Below, in pieces: positions 1 through 8,007 of a DNA stretch of 64,000 bases. This DNA comes from Tardiphaga robiniae (lineage in GTDB: Bacteria; Pseudomonadota; Alphaproteobacteria; Rhizobiales; Xanthobacteraceae): positions 689,501 to 753,500 of the forward strand of contig NZ_LVYV01000001.1 in NCBI RefSeq assembly GCF_001618955.1. The letters are read 5' to 3'. The notes beneath the pieces were generated by a model that made no database searches, was not told the DNA's origin, and saw nothing but the letters and a program-made list of their open reading frames with translations. A program made the translations under genes and the position numbers. The stretch's first letter is position 1. Each line of letters starts with the position of its first letter.

Positions 1-72
1 GGCGTGACCGCGCAGCTCTTCGATCCAGTTTTTCTCTGACATATTTTTCTCTGACGACGGGGCGGACTTCGC

Positions 73-1119
73 ATGGGGATGAAGCGGACTTTCACGACCG
101 GGCTGGCCATCGGCCTGGTGGTTGCCACTGCAGTGGCTGCGGCTGCGATCACCTATGAGCGCTACGACACCAAGACGCTGAAGCGCACCGTCAAACGTGA
201 TGCTGTACTCTGCGGCGTCAATACCGGCCTGCCCGGTTTCTCGTCCCCGGATGCGCAAGGCACATGGACCGGCTTCGATGTCGACTTCTGCCGCGCCGTT
301 GCCGCCGCGATCTTCAACGATCCGAAGAAGGTAACCTTCGTTCCGCTCGACGCGTCGGATCGCTTCAAGGAGCTGCAGAGCCGCAAGGTCGATATCCTGT
401 CGCGCAACTCCACCTGGAGCATGTCGCGCGAGACCAATTACGATCTCTATTTCCCGGCCGTATCCTATTATGACGGCCAGGGCTTCATGGTGCCGAAGTC
501 CCGCAAGATCGATTCCGCGCTGGAGCTCGATGGCAGCAAGGTCTGCGTTCAGGACGGCACCACGACCGTGCTGAACCTCGCGGACTATTTCCGCAGCAAC
601 AACATCAAATATACCGAAGTGAAGTTTCCGAAGCTCGATGAAGTCCTCAAGGCCTATAATTCCGGCCAGTGCGACACCTTCACGGCGGATGCCTCGCAGC
701 TCTATGCGCTGCGCCTGACCATGAGCAAGCCGGACGATCACCTGATCCTGCCCGACGTCATCTCCAAGGAGCCGCTGGCCCCCGTGGTGCGCCAGCGCGA
801 CGACGACTGGATGATGATCGTGAAGTGGACGCTCTATGCCATGATCAATGCCGAAGAACTCGGCATCACCTCGAAGAACATCGACGAAGCCCTGAAGTCG
901 AAGAAGCCCGACGTGATGCGTCTGGTCGGCACCGAAGGCGCCTATGGCGAAGACCTCAGCCTCTCGAAGGACTGGGCCGCCCGCATCATTCGCCATGTCG
1001 GCAATTACGGCGAAGTCTATGACCGCAATATCGGCGAAGGCTCGAAGCTGAAAATCCCGCGCGGTCTGAACCAAATCTGGAGCGCCGGCGGCATCCAATA
1101 TGCGCCGCCGATCAGGTGA
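73..1119 (+). CDS. Amino-acid ABC transporter substrate-binding protein (AapJ/BztA type)
   Basis: A 348-residue periplasmic solute-binding protein (SBP family 3) that would capture general L-amino acids for an AapQMP/BztBCD-type permease. A charged N-terminus and a hydrophobic segment at about residues 9-26 form the signal peptide. The mature part carries family features such as VLCGVNTGLPGFSSPD and the segment around SRNSTWSMSRETNYD typical of AapJ/BztA proteins. Length matches the family (about 340). The matching permease genes are not downstream, where a repeat and an unrelated gene follow, so it is an orphan binding protein in this window. Substrate is inferred from family only. Confidence 0.9.
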   Translation: MGMKRTFTTGLAIGLVVATAVAAAAITYERYDTKTLKRTVKRDAVLCGVNTGLPGFSSPDAQGTWTGFDVDFCRAVAAAIFNDPKKVTFVPLDASDRFKELQSRKVDILSRNSTWSMSRETNYDLYFPAVSYYDGQGFMVPKSRKIDSALELDGSKVCVQDGTTTVLNLADYFRSNNIKYTEVKFPKLDEVLKAYNSGQCDTFTADASQLYALRLTMSKPDDHLILPDVISKEPLAPVVRQRDDDWMMIVKWTLYAMINAEELGITSKNIDEALKSKKPDVMRLVGTEGAYGEDLSLSKDWAARIIRHVGNYGEVYDRNIGEGSKLKIPRGLNQIWSAGGIQYAPPIR

Positions 1120-1120
1120 G

Positions 1121-1374
1121 GTTCTAACCTCTCCCCGCCCTTTGCGGGGAGAGGTCGACTGGCGAAGCGCAGCGTAGCCGGTCGGGTGAGGGGCATGGCA
1201 CGCGTCCACCACAAACGCAGTTCATCGGATCGCTCCGATAACTGACGCTCAAAATTTGACTGAAGTTCTTCGATCCGCTCGTTAGCGGATTGAGGCAGGC
1301 CTTGTGCCATGCCCCTCACCCGCCGCGAAGACGCGGCGACCTCACCCCGTAAAGAACGGGGAGAGGTTAAGAAC
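1121..1374. repeat. Long inverted-repeat intergenic element
   Basis: This stretch fills the gap between two genes. Its two ends are imperfect inverted copies of about 75 bases: each contains the hairpin CCTCTCCCCG...CGGGGAGAGG and the block GTGAGGGGCATGGCAC facing inward. Such palindromic intergenic elements are common in Bradyrhizobium relatives. It lies between the ends of two convergent genes and could fold into a large cruciform or act as a transcription terminator. No gene is visible inside. Confidence 0.7.
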
Positions 1375-1380
1375 CCGCAC

Positions 1381-2517
1381 TCAATAATTCTTCAGCCGCG
1401 CCAGCTGATCCGCGTGGTAGTTGCTGTCCCCCAGCAATTCCTGACAGACCCGCGCACGCTTCATGAAGAAGCCGATGTCGAACTGGTCGGTCATGCCCAT
1501 GCCGCCATGCATCTGCACGCCTTCCTGCACAGCCAGCGTCGCCGTGGTGCCGGCCTTGGCCTTGGCGACGGCAATCGCGGCCGGCGCCGTCGGCGCGCCG
1601 TCGTCGATCAGCTGCAGCGCCTTCAGCACCGCCGCACGGGTCACCTCGATCTCGGTATAGAGATGCGCGGCGCGATGTTGAAGGGCCTGGAATTCACCGA
1701 TCAGTTTGCCGAACTGCTTGCGTTCCTTGAGATAGGTCACGGTGCGGCCGAACACTTCGTCTGACAGGCCGACCATTTCGGCAGCAACGGCACCGCAGCC
1801 GATATTCAGCACGCTGTCCAGCAATGCGCCGCCCTGATCGACATCGCCGAGTAAGCTATCGGCCGTGACCTCGACATTCTCGAACGTGATCCGCGCCGCA
1901 TTGTGCGAATCCACCATCGCTGTACGCTCGAGCGCGACGCCCTTAGCCTTCGGATCGACCAGAAACAGCGTAAGGCCGTCTCGCTCACCCGGCGCACCTG
2001 CGCTGCGCGCCGCGACGATCAGGAGATCGGCGGTGTGGCCATCGACGACAAATGCCTTCGCGCCATTCAGCTTGAAGCCATTGCCGGAGCGTGCGGCCTT
2101 CATCGCCGTCTGCAGCGGGCGATGCTTCGCGCCTTCGTCGATGGCCAGCGCCGCCAGCAGCACGCCACTGGCGATCTTCGGCAGATATTCCGACTTCTGC
2201 GCGTCGCTGCCCCGATTCAGCGCCGAGACGCCCAGCACAGCCGTGGAGAAGAATGGCGACGGCATCAGTGTGCGGCCAATCTCTTCCATCACGACGCCAG
2301 CTTCGACGGCGCCGAGCCCGCTGCCGCCGAACGCTTCCGGCACCAGCAATCCGGCAAATCCCATCTCGGAGAACGCGCGCCAGTAGTCGCGCGAGAACCC
2401 GGTCGCATCCTTGGCATCGCGCAGCTGCCGGAAATGACTGACCGGCGCCTTGTCGCCGATAAAGCCGCGGGCGCTATCGCGCAGCATGGTCTGTTCTTCG
2501 TTGAGGAGGAGAGGCAT
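1381..2517 (-). CDS. Acyl-CoA dehydrogenase family protein (probable non-catalytic partner subunit)
   Basis: A 378-residue flavoprotein of the acyl-CoA dehydrogenase fold. The start is set at the MPLLLNEEQTMLRDSARGF methionine, the usual N-terminus; a longer reading frame adds 12 implausible residues. The C-terminal part (QMHGGMGMTDQFDIGFFMKR) has the family's HGG segment, but the sequence ends without the EG(G/T) motif that supplies the catalytic glutamate in the partner gene upstream. The two are co-directional, about 160 bases apart with a repeat between. By analogy with paired acyl-CoA dehydrogenases that form alpha2-beta2 complexes, this would be the non-catalytic subunit of a dehydrogenase for an unusual acyl-CoA. 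Substrate unknown. Confidence 0.88.
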   Translation of the reverse strand: MPLLLNEEQTMLRDSARGFIGDKAPVSHFRQLRDAKDATGFSRDYWRAFSEMGFAGLLVPEAFGGSGLGAVEAGVVMEEIGRTLMPSPFFSTAVLGVSALNRGSDAQKSEYLPKIASGVLLAALAIDEGAKHRPLQTAMKAARSGNGFKLNGAKAFVVDGHTADLLIVAARSAGAPGERDGLTLFLVDPKAKGVALERTAMVDSHNAARITFENVEVTADSLLGDVDQGGALLDSVLNIGCGAVAAEMVGLSDEVFGRTVTYLKERKQFGKLIGEFQALQHRAAHLYTEIEVTRAAVLKALQLIDDGAPTAPAAIAVAKAKAGTTATLAVQEGVQMHGGMGMTDQFDIGFFMKRARVCQELLGDSNYHADQLARLKNY

Positions 2518-2565
2518 GGGTGTGATCCAATGATGAGGCGGTCTGGCGACCAAATTGATCCTAGC

Positions 2566-2667
2566 TCAGTCCTCATGGTGAGGAGGCGCGAAGCGCCATC
2601 TCGAACCATGAGATGGAGTGCACCACCATCCTTCGAGACGCGGCCTTCGGCCACTCCTCAGGATGAG
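2566..2667. repeat. Dispersed palindromic repeat, copy A (family with 5223-5326)
   Basis: About 100 bases with terminal inverted repeats CCTCATGGTGAGGA / TCCTCAGGATGAGG and internal blocks TCTCGAACCATGAG and CATCCTTCGAGACGC. It matches, in inverted orientation, the element at 5223-5326. It lies between two co-directional acyl-CoA dehydrogenase genes and may influence read-through between them. Confidence 0.75.
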
Positions 2668-2680
2668 GGCAGAGTGAAAT

Positions 2681-3865
2681 TCACGCCCCCGGCAAATCCA
2701 GAATGCGCTTGGCGACAATCCCCAGCATCACTTCGCTGGTGCCGCCTTCGATCGAATTCGCCTTGGTACGCAGCCACGCACGCGGCCGTGCGCCTTCATG
2801 CGAGCGCTGGCTTTCCCATTCCAGCGCATCGATGCCACCTGATGACATCAGGATTTCATGGCGGCGCTTGTTGAGTTCGGTGCCGTAATATTTCATCGCC
2901 GACGAGAACGCCGGATGCGCTTGCCCGGCTTTCGCCAGATCGGCGGCGCGCTCGGCCGCGCAGGCCAATGCGGCCTCGTCGACTTCGAAACTTGCGATCT
3001 GTCCGCGCAGCATCGCGTCATCGAGACGGCCCTGCGCATCGGCACCGATGGAGTCGACAGCGATCTGGCCGAGCGGCCGGCCGGCGCCGCGCTCGCCCAT
3101 GCCGGAAATCATCGCGCGCTCATGCTGCAGCAGATATTTCGCGACATCCCAGCCGCGATCGACGGTGCCGAGCACATGAGACTTCGGTACGCGGACATTG
3201 TCGAAGAAGGTCTCGCAGAACGGCGACTTGCCGGAGATCAGCAGGATCGGCTTGGTCGAGACGCCCTTCGACGTCATGTCGAACAGGATGAAGCTGATGC
3301 CGTCATGTTTCTTGCCGGACGCGTCCGTACGCACCAGGCAGAAGATCCAGTCGGCGTAGTTCGCGTAGGACGTCCAGATCTTCTGGCCGGTGATGAGATA
3401 ATCATCGCCGTCGCTCTCGGCGCGCGTCTGCAGCGAGGCGAGATCGGAGCCGGCATTGGGTTCGGAATAGCCCTGGCACCAACGGATCAGACCCGCAGCA
3501 ATTTTCGGCAGATGCTCCTGCTTCTGGGCGTCGGTGCCATATTTCAACAGCGCCGGCCCGAGCATTGAAATGCCGAACGACACCAGCGGCAGACGGGCCG
3601 AGATCGCTGCCATTTCCTGGCGCAGGATCTTCGTCTGTTCGCCATCGAGTCCGCCGCCGCCATATTCCTTTGGCCAATGCGGCACGGTCCAGCCCCTGTC
3701 GCGCATCCGCTCGAACCAGATCCGCTGCAGCTCGGATGAGTACTTCGCGTGGCGACCGCCCCAGAACGTATCTTCATCCGAACTCATCGGCTTGCGCATC
3801 TCCGGCGGGCAATTGGCCTCAAGCCAGGCGCGCGTCTCGCTGCGAAATTGATCGAAATCCGACAT
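2681..3865 (-). CDS. Acyl-CoA dehydrogenase family protein (catalytic subunit)
   Basis: A 394-residue FAD-dependent acyl-CoA dehydrogenase. The start is placed at MSDFDQFRSETRAWLEANC, where homology begins; the open frame upstream encodes unrelated residues. Visible features are the mid-domain SEPNAGSDLASLQTRA and QKIWTSYANYADWIFC segments (flavin and substrate contacts) and the C-terminal SIEGGTSEVMLGIVAKRIL, which holds the glutamate expected to be the catalytic base. It is the first gene of a two-gene minus-strand unit with the gene ending at 1381, and is divergent from the gene starting at 4038. A heteromeric enzyme is inferred. Confidence 0.9.
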   Translation of the reverse strand: MSDFDQFRSETRAWLEANCPPEMRKPMSSDEDTFWGGRHAKYSSELQRIWFERMRDRGWTVPHWPKEYGGGGLDGEQTKILRQEMAAISARLPLVSFGISMLGPALLKYGTDAQKQEHLPKIAAGLIRWCQGYSEPNAGSDLASLQTRAESDGDDYLITGQKIWTSYANYADWIFCLVRTDASGKKHDGISFILFDMTSKGVSTKPILLISGKSPFCETFFDNVRVPKSHVLGTVDRGWDVAKYLLQHERAMISGMGERGAGRPLGQIAVDSIGADAQGRLDDAMLRGQIASFEVDEAALACAAERAADLAKAGQAHPAFSSAMKYYGTELNKRRHEILMSSGGIDALEWESQRSHEGARPRAWLRTKANSIEGGTSEVMLGIVAKRILDLPGA

Positions 3866-4037
3866 CAGCGTTTCCATCCGTTTTGTGCGCGGGATGCCGA
3901 GCATCCGCAATGTTGTTGGGCGAAGCTTACTCGCCACTTCGTGGAATTCAATGGCCTGCTGCAAAGCGGAAGTAGTCAGGCTCGCCATTCCGGTGTATCG
4001 CCAGAGAACAACGAGCAAAAACACACGAGGAAACAAC

Positions 4038-4583
4038 ATGCGTCTCAAGTGGCTTTCGCCTGGCGAAATGTCTCCCGACCAGAAGTCCATCTATGACGAG
4101 TCGATCGCCAGCAAGCGCGGACGCCCGCCGGAGCCGATGATGGCCTGGCTCGCCAGCCCGAACATGGCCCGGCACGCGACCCGCCTCGGCGCGTTTCTGC
4201 GCTACGACACCACGCTGACACCCGCGCATGCCGAGCTGGCGATCCTCGTCACCGCGCGGCACTGGACCGCGCATTTCGAATGGTATGCGCACAAGAAGAT
4301 GGCGCTCGACGGCGGCCTCGATCCCGCCATCATCGAAGACATCAAGAACCGTCGCACGCCGAGTTTCAGCGAGAAGAAGGCGCGGGTGATCTATGACGTC
4401 GCCAAGTCGCTGCACGAGGCGCAGGGCCTGTCCAAGCCGCTCTATGACGAAGCCACCGAGACGCTGGGCGCCCAGGGCCTCGTCGAGATCATCGGCCTGT
4501 GCGGCTACTACACCATGGTCTCAATGACGCTGAACACCTACGAATTCGGCCTGCCGGACGGGCTGGTCTCGGAGCTTGCGTAG
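4038..4583 (+). CDS. Carboxymuconolactone decarboxylase family protein
   Basis: A 181-residue all-helical protein of the CMD/AhpD-like family. The start at MRLKWLSPGEMSPDQKSIYD is preceded by an ACGAGGAAACAAC ribosome site; the longer frame upstream is not protein-like. The segment LTPAHAELAILVTARHWTAH with HFEWYAHKKMALDGGL is the family signature. It lacks the CxxC pair of peroxidatic AhpD, so a decarboxylase-like or unknown small-molecule role is more likely. It is divergent from the acyl-CoA dehydrogenase pair and may share a degradation pathway with it, which is an inference from position. Confidence 0.85.
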   Translation: MRLKWLSPGEMSPDQKSIYDESIASKRGRPPEPMMAWLASPNMARHATRLGAFLRYDTTLTPAHAELAILVTARHWTAHFEWYAHKKMALDGGLDPAIIEDIKNRRTPSFSEKKARVIYDVAKSLHEAQGLSKPLYDEATETLGAQGLVEIIGLCGYYTMVSMTLNTYEFGLPDGLVSELA

Positions 4584-4593
4584 GCGATGCCCC

Positions 4594-4670
4594 TTATGGG
4601 TAAAGCGCCGCGAGACCCATCAATCCAATTCCCGGAAACGATGGGTTTCGCGAAGACGCTCTACCGATCC
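4594..4670. repeat. Palindromic GATGGGT/ACCCATC intergenic repeat (copy 1)
   Basis: About 77 bases containing facing GAGACCCATC and GATGGGTTTCGCGAAG blocks. Its reverse complement aligns almost base for base with the start of the element at 43180-43311 (GGTAGAGCG-CTTCGCGAAACCCATC, then GGATTGATGGGT-TCGC). It occupies the gap between the genes at 4038 and 4724. Confidence 0.75.
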
Positions 4671-4723
4671 TGCGATCCCGTGACTAGATCGTCTTGAGCA
4701 TCACGCAAATCAGGAGCTCGCAC

Positions 4724-5221
4724 ATGCCCGACCCAAACCCGCCGATCCCCGCAGGCACACGGATCGGGCATGTTCATCTGAAGGTTGCCGATCTTGAGCG
4801 CGCGCTCGGCTTTTACCGCGACGTGCTCGGCTTTCAGGTCAAGGCGCGCTATGGCGATCAGGCTGTCTTCATCGCGGCCGGCGATTACCATCACCACATC
4901 GGCCTCAACACCTGGGAGAGCAAAGGCGGCCAGCCACCGGCGCCAGGGACCACCGGTCTTTTCCATACCGCGATCCTGTATCCGACCCGCGCCGCACTGG
5001 CCGATGCCCTGCATCGCGTGCTCTCGGCCGGCATCCAGCTCGACGGCGCCAGCGACCACGGCGTCAGCGAGGCGCTGTATCTGCGCGACCCTGACCAGAA
5101 TGGCGTCGAGCTGTATTGGGATCGGCCGGAGGCGGAGTGGCCACGGGATGGCGATGGCGGGATTGCGATGTTTACGAAGCGGCTGGATGTTGAGGAGCTG
5201 CTGAAGCAGCGGCAGACATAA
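4724..5221 (+). CDS. VOC family protein (glyoxalase / extradiol dioxygenase-like)
   Basis: A 165-residue vicinal-oxygen-chelate enzyme. The start at MPDPNPPIPAGTRIGHVHLK follows a good ribosome site (CAGGAGCTCGCAC). The fold is shown by GHVHLKVADLERALGFYRDV in the first module and GLFHTAILYPTRAALADAL in the second. Likely metal ligands are the first-module His, the His of FHTAIL and the Glu of NGVELYWDRP. Members include glyoxalases, fosfomycin-resistance enzymes and ring-cleavage dioxygenases; the substrate cannot be read from sequence. It stands alone between two repeats. Confidence 0.85.
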   Translation: MPDPNPPIPAGTRIGHVHLKVADLERALGFYRDVLGFQVKARYGDQAVFIAAGDYHHHIGLNTWESKGGQPPAPGTTGLFHTAILYPTRAALADALHRVLSAGIQLDGASDHGVSEALYLRDPDQNGVELYWDRPEAEWPRDGDGGIAMFTKRLDVEELLKQRQT

Positions 5222-5222
5222 A

Positions 5223-5326
5223 CTCAGTCCTCATCCTGAGGAGCCGCGCCCTTCGCGCGGCGTCTCAAAGGATGTGCCAAGCGGCTCATGGTTCGAGACG
5301 GCGCTACGCGCCTCCTCACCGTGAGG
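5223..5326. repeat. Dispersed palindromic repeat, copy B (inverted relative to 2566-2667)
   Basis: About 104 bases, beginning CTCAGTCCTCATCCTGAGGAG and ending CTCCTCACCGTGAGG, with internal GTCTCAAAGGATG and CATGGTTCGAGACGGCG blocks. Read in reverse complement it matches the repeat at 2566. The last codons and stop of the MFS gene that ends at 5316 lie inside it, so the element apparently supplied that gene's terminus. Confidence 0.75.
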
Positions 5327-6581
5327 TTAGAGCTTTGCTCTTTCGCCCCCGCACCATGATCAACACTGCTGCGGCCACCTGCAACGCCATGCAGACATAA
5401 AACGGCACGGCGTAACTGCCCGAAAGATCGCGAAGCCAGCCGACGATGCCCGGACCGAAAGCGTAAGTGACCTGCGTCGCCGCCGTAATCAGGCTGACCA
5501 GCACCCCGAACGAGCGCGCAGCAAATTCGCGCTGCACGATCAGCGCCGGCAGCGTGATCAGATTGCCGACCGAGAATCCGAACAGCGCGCAAGCAAAGAA
5601 TAACAGCGCCTCGTTGCGCGAGTTGATGACAATGGCGAGCGCCACGCCCTGACTGAGAAACGACAGCGCCGATGCAAGTCGCTGATTGAGCCGGTCGATC
5701 ACTGTCGAGAACAATACGCGGCCAACCACCGCCATCAGCGTCAACAGCGACACCGCGGCCGCCGCGCGTTCGCGGCCGATCACCGGATCGAGAAACGAGA
5801 TCAGGTGAACGATGAAACCAACCTGCGCAAACAATCCGAACGCGAAGGCAATCGTGAGCGTCAGGAACGCCACGTCACGCATCGCCTCCGCGCGAATGCG
5901 TGTCGACGATGGTGCATTGGTGGTAGCAGCAACACCGCCCTGCGCAGCACTCGCTGCGCGATGCGGCGGATGGCCGACGAAGATGATGATCACCGGGACG
6001 AGCAGCACAAGCATCGCGACGGCTGCTGCGATAGTCGCGCCGCCAAAGCCGAATGCATTGCTTGCCGTCACCATCAGAGGCACGCCGACGATGCCGCCGA
6101 AACTCGCGCCATTCAGCGCAAGGCTGATGGCCATGCCGCGCTTCTTGTCGAACCACAGACCGAGCGTGTTGGTGATGGCGCCGAGACTGGTGCCTGCCCA
6201 CCCGAACGCGAGCAGCACGTTCACCGCATAGAGTTGCCAGGGCGACGTGATCTGTCCGAGCAGGATCGTGGCGAAGGCCATCACGCCGACACCGGCCAGC
6301 AAACAGTTGCGCGGCCCGAGCGCACGCATCGCCTCGCTCACGAATGCGACCAGCAATGCGCCGACGAGATAGAAGAAGGTCGTAGCCGTTGCGATGGTCG
6401 AGGCCGGCCAGCCATGCACGCGCTGAAGTTCCGCGAGATAGACGCTCTGGCCATAGAAGCCAAGCGCCCAGCCGAATGTCGCGAGCAGGAAACAAACACC
6501 GACAATGCGCCAGCCGTCGTAGCGAGCCGATGTCTCGTCATTTAGCTCGGGCTTCTTCGGCCCAGTCGGAGTCGCGTCCAT
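5316..6581 (-). CDS. MFS transporter
   Basis: A 421-residue major facilitator superfamily permease with about 12 hydrophobic segments, the first at about residues 26-45 and the last ending just before a basic tail (RGRKSKALTSR). A cytoplasmic loop rich in Ala and Thr (around AQGGVAATTNAPSSTRIRAE) separates the two six-helix halves. It resembles the monocarboxylate/oxalate-type MFS group, but the substrate is not identifiable. The final residues are encoded within a dispersed repeat. It is divergent from the response regulator at 6796 across a 214-bp gap that should hold both promoters. Confidence 0.88.
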   Translation of the reverse strand: MDATPTGPKKPELNDETSARYDGWRIVGVCFLLATFGWALGFYGQSVYLAELQRVHGWPASTIATATTFFYLVGALLVAFVSEAMRALGPRNCLLAGVGVMAFATILLGQITSPWQLYAVNVLLAFGWAGTSLGAITNTLGLWFDKKRGMAISLALNGASFGGIVGVPLMVTASNAFGFGGATIAAAVAMLVLLVPVIIIFVGHPPHRAASAAQGGVAATTNAPSSTRIRAEAMRDVAFLTLTIAFAFGLFAQVGFIVHLISFLDPVIGRERAAAAVSLLTLMAVVGRVLFSTVIDRLNQRLASALSFLSQGVALAIVINSRNEALLFFACALFGFSVGNLITLPALIVQREFAARSFGVLVSLITAATQVTYAFGPGIVGWLRDLSGSYAVPFYVCMALQVAAAVLIMVRGRKSKALTSR

Positions 6582-6795
6582 TCCGGATCTGCTTTCATTA
6601 CGTTTCGTCCATCATGCTGCTCTGCGACAACACGCCGCGCTGATGTACCACCGTGATTAGAATTAACCACCCGTTTTACGGGCCAAAACGCTTTTGGATT
6701 AACTTCACAATCAAGCCATTCAAATCTTCACACCCTTGGCAGCTGCATTCGGCAGCGCCATATGGTATCGTATTGGATATGGAGGATTTTGAACC

Positions 6796-7350
6796 GTGAA
6801 TGCGCTCACCGAAGTGACCGAACAGACCGACCGCTCGCTCCTGATCGTGGAGGACGACAAGCCGTTTCTGGAGCGTCTTTCGCGTGCGATGGAAACACGC
6901 GGCTTCACGGTAACATCCTGCGATAGCGTTTCCGAAGGTCTCGCCCAGATCGGCAAATCGGCGCCCGCTTTTGCCGTGGTCGATCTTCGCCTCGGTGACG
7001 GCAACGGCCTCGACGTCGTGTCGGCGCTGAAGCAGCAACGTCCCGATGCACGCGCCATCGTGCTCACCGGCTATGGCAACATCGCCACCGCCGTGACCGC
7101 GGTGAAGATGGGCGCTGTCGACTATCTGTCGAAGCCGGCCGATGCCGACGACGTCGTTGCGGCGCTGCTCGCGATCGACAATGACAAATCCGAATTGCCG
7201 AACAACCCGATGTCGGCCGACCGTGTGCGCTGGGAACACATCCAGCGCATCTATGAGATGTGTAACCGCAACGTCTCGGAAACCGCACGTCGTCTGAACA
7301 TGCATCGCCGTACGCTGCAGCGCATTCTCGCCAAGCGCGCGCCGCGCTGA
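6796..7350 (+). CDS. regR: RegR/ActR/RegA-family redox response regulator
   Basis: A 184-residue two-component regulator. The receiver domain (about 13-125) shows the acidic pair in LLIVEDDKPF, phospho-acceptor Asp63 in VVDLRLGDGNG, and conserved Lys113 in YLSKPADADD. A short Fis-type helix-turn-helix (about 145-180, NVSETARRLNMHRRTLQRIL) is nearly invariant in the RegA/ActR/PrrA/RegR family, which controls redox-responsive genes such as nitrogen fixation, denitrification and respiration. Start is GTG, chosen because a GGAGG site lies ten bases upstream. The sensor kinase partner (RegS/RegB), usually adjacent, is not next to it here. Confidence 0.93.
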   Translation: MNALTEVTEQTDRSLLIVEDDKPFLERLSRAMETRGFTVTSCDSVSEGLAQIGKSAPAFAVVDLRLGDGNGLDVVSALKQQRPDARAIVLTGYGNIATAVTAVKMGAVDYLSKPADADDVVAALLAIDNDKSELPNNPMSADRVRWEHIQRIYEMCNRNVSETARRLNMHRRTLQRILAKRAPR

Positions 7351-7364
7351 GCCTTCTTTAAAAA

Positions 7365-7859
7365 CTAGATTTCGTTCGGATAGGCTGCATGACCTTGAGG
7401 GTCGTGCAGCCTGTTCAGTCTGTGCGCCGCGGTTAGCGCGAAGCGCAGCATCATGCCCTTGCGCGTCGGCGCCGGCAGGCGATGCTCCGGTGCATCGCAA
7501 TGCACATGCGCGCCATAGGCATCCGCCACGATCAGGCCTGTGTCGGCGGGAAAGATCTCGCAGGGCAGATCCTGCGTGAAGGCGAAGAACAACCGATCGC
7601 AGTGCGCGCGATAATCCGGCCATTTCTGATCCACCCGCAGATCCTCTATCGATGACTTGATCTCGACAATCCAGATATCTCCGCGCTCGTTCAGCGCGAC
7701 CAGGTCCGCACGCCGTCCGGACGGCAGCGGAAGTTCGCTGACGCATGAGAATCCCAGCGACCGCAGCAGCCTTGTGGTTCCGCGCGCAATGGCCAACGCC
7801 GTCTCCGACTGGCGGCGATCGAAAATCAGCGCGGGCGTGTGAACGGCATTCGATTCCAT
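7365..7859 (-). CDS. mmcB: MmcB family DNA repair protein
   Basis: A 164-residue protein of the MmcB family, named for a role in mitomycin C damage repair in Caulobacter. The core is a PD-(D/E)xK nuclease-like fold: SGRRADLVAL supplies Asp52 and WIVEIKSS supplies Glu66-x-Lys68, with the expected spacing. The stop codon lies 15 bases from the end of the convergent regR. The start ATG overlaps nothing else and is divergent from the von Willebrand-factor gene at 8008. Molecular substrate is not known from sequence. Confidence 0.88.
   Translation of the reverse strand: MESNAVHTPALIFDRRQSETALAIARGTTRLLRSLGFSCVSELPLPSGRRADLVALNERGDIWIVEIKSSIEDLRVDQKWPDYRAHCDRLFFAFTQDLPCEIFPADTGLIVADAYGAHVHCDAPEHRLPAPTRKGMMLRFALTAAHRLNRLHDPQGHAAYPNEI
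7382..7412. terminator. Hairpin between convergent regR and mmcB
   Basis: AGGCTGCATGACC / GGGTCGTGCAGCCT form a nearly perfect 13-14-bp stem with a tiny loop. It lies just past regR and inside the last codons of mmcB. For regR it could act as a terminator, although there is no strong T-run after it. It may also simply be constrained coding sequence. Confidence 0.45.
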
Positions 7860-8007
7860 GGCGACAAACTTAGCCGATTTCAGCGGGGCCGCACATCACG
7901 TCTCCCGCCAGTCTGCCGCACGCATGTCGCAAGCCGGACGCAAGTTTTCCGCAAGCGACGACGTGCGCCGAAAATCATCGCTGCAGCCAGGATTACGGAG
8001 ACATCCC

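Noticed and set aside
6676-7746. Minus-strand open frame of 356 codons across regR
   Set aside because: Antisense to regR and running into mmcB in the wrong frame; no recognisable domain, Arg-rich composition.
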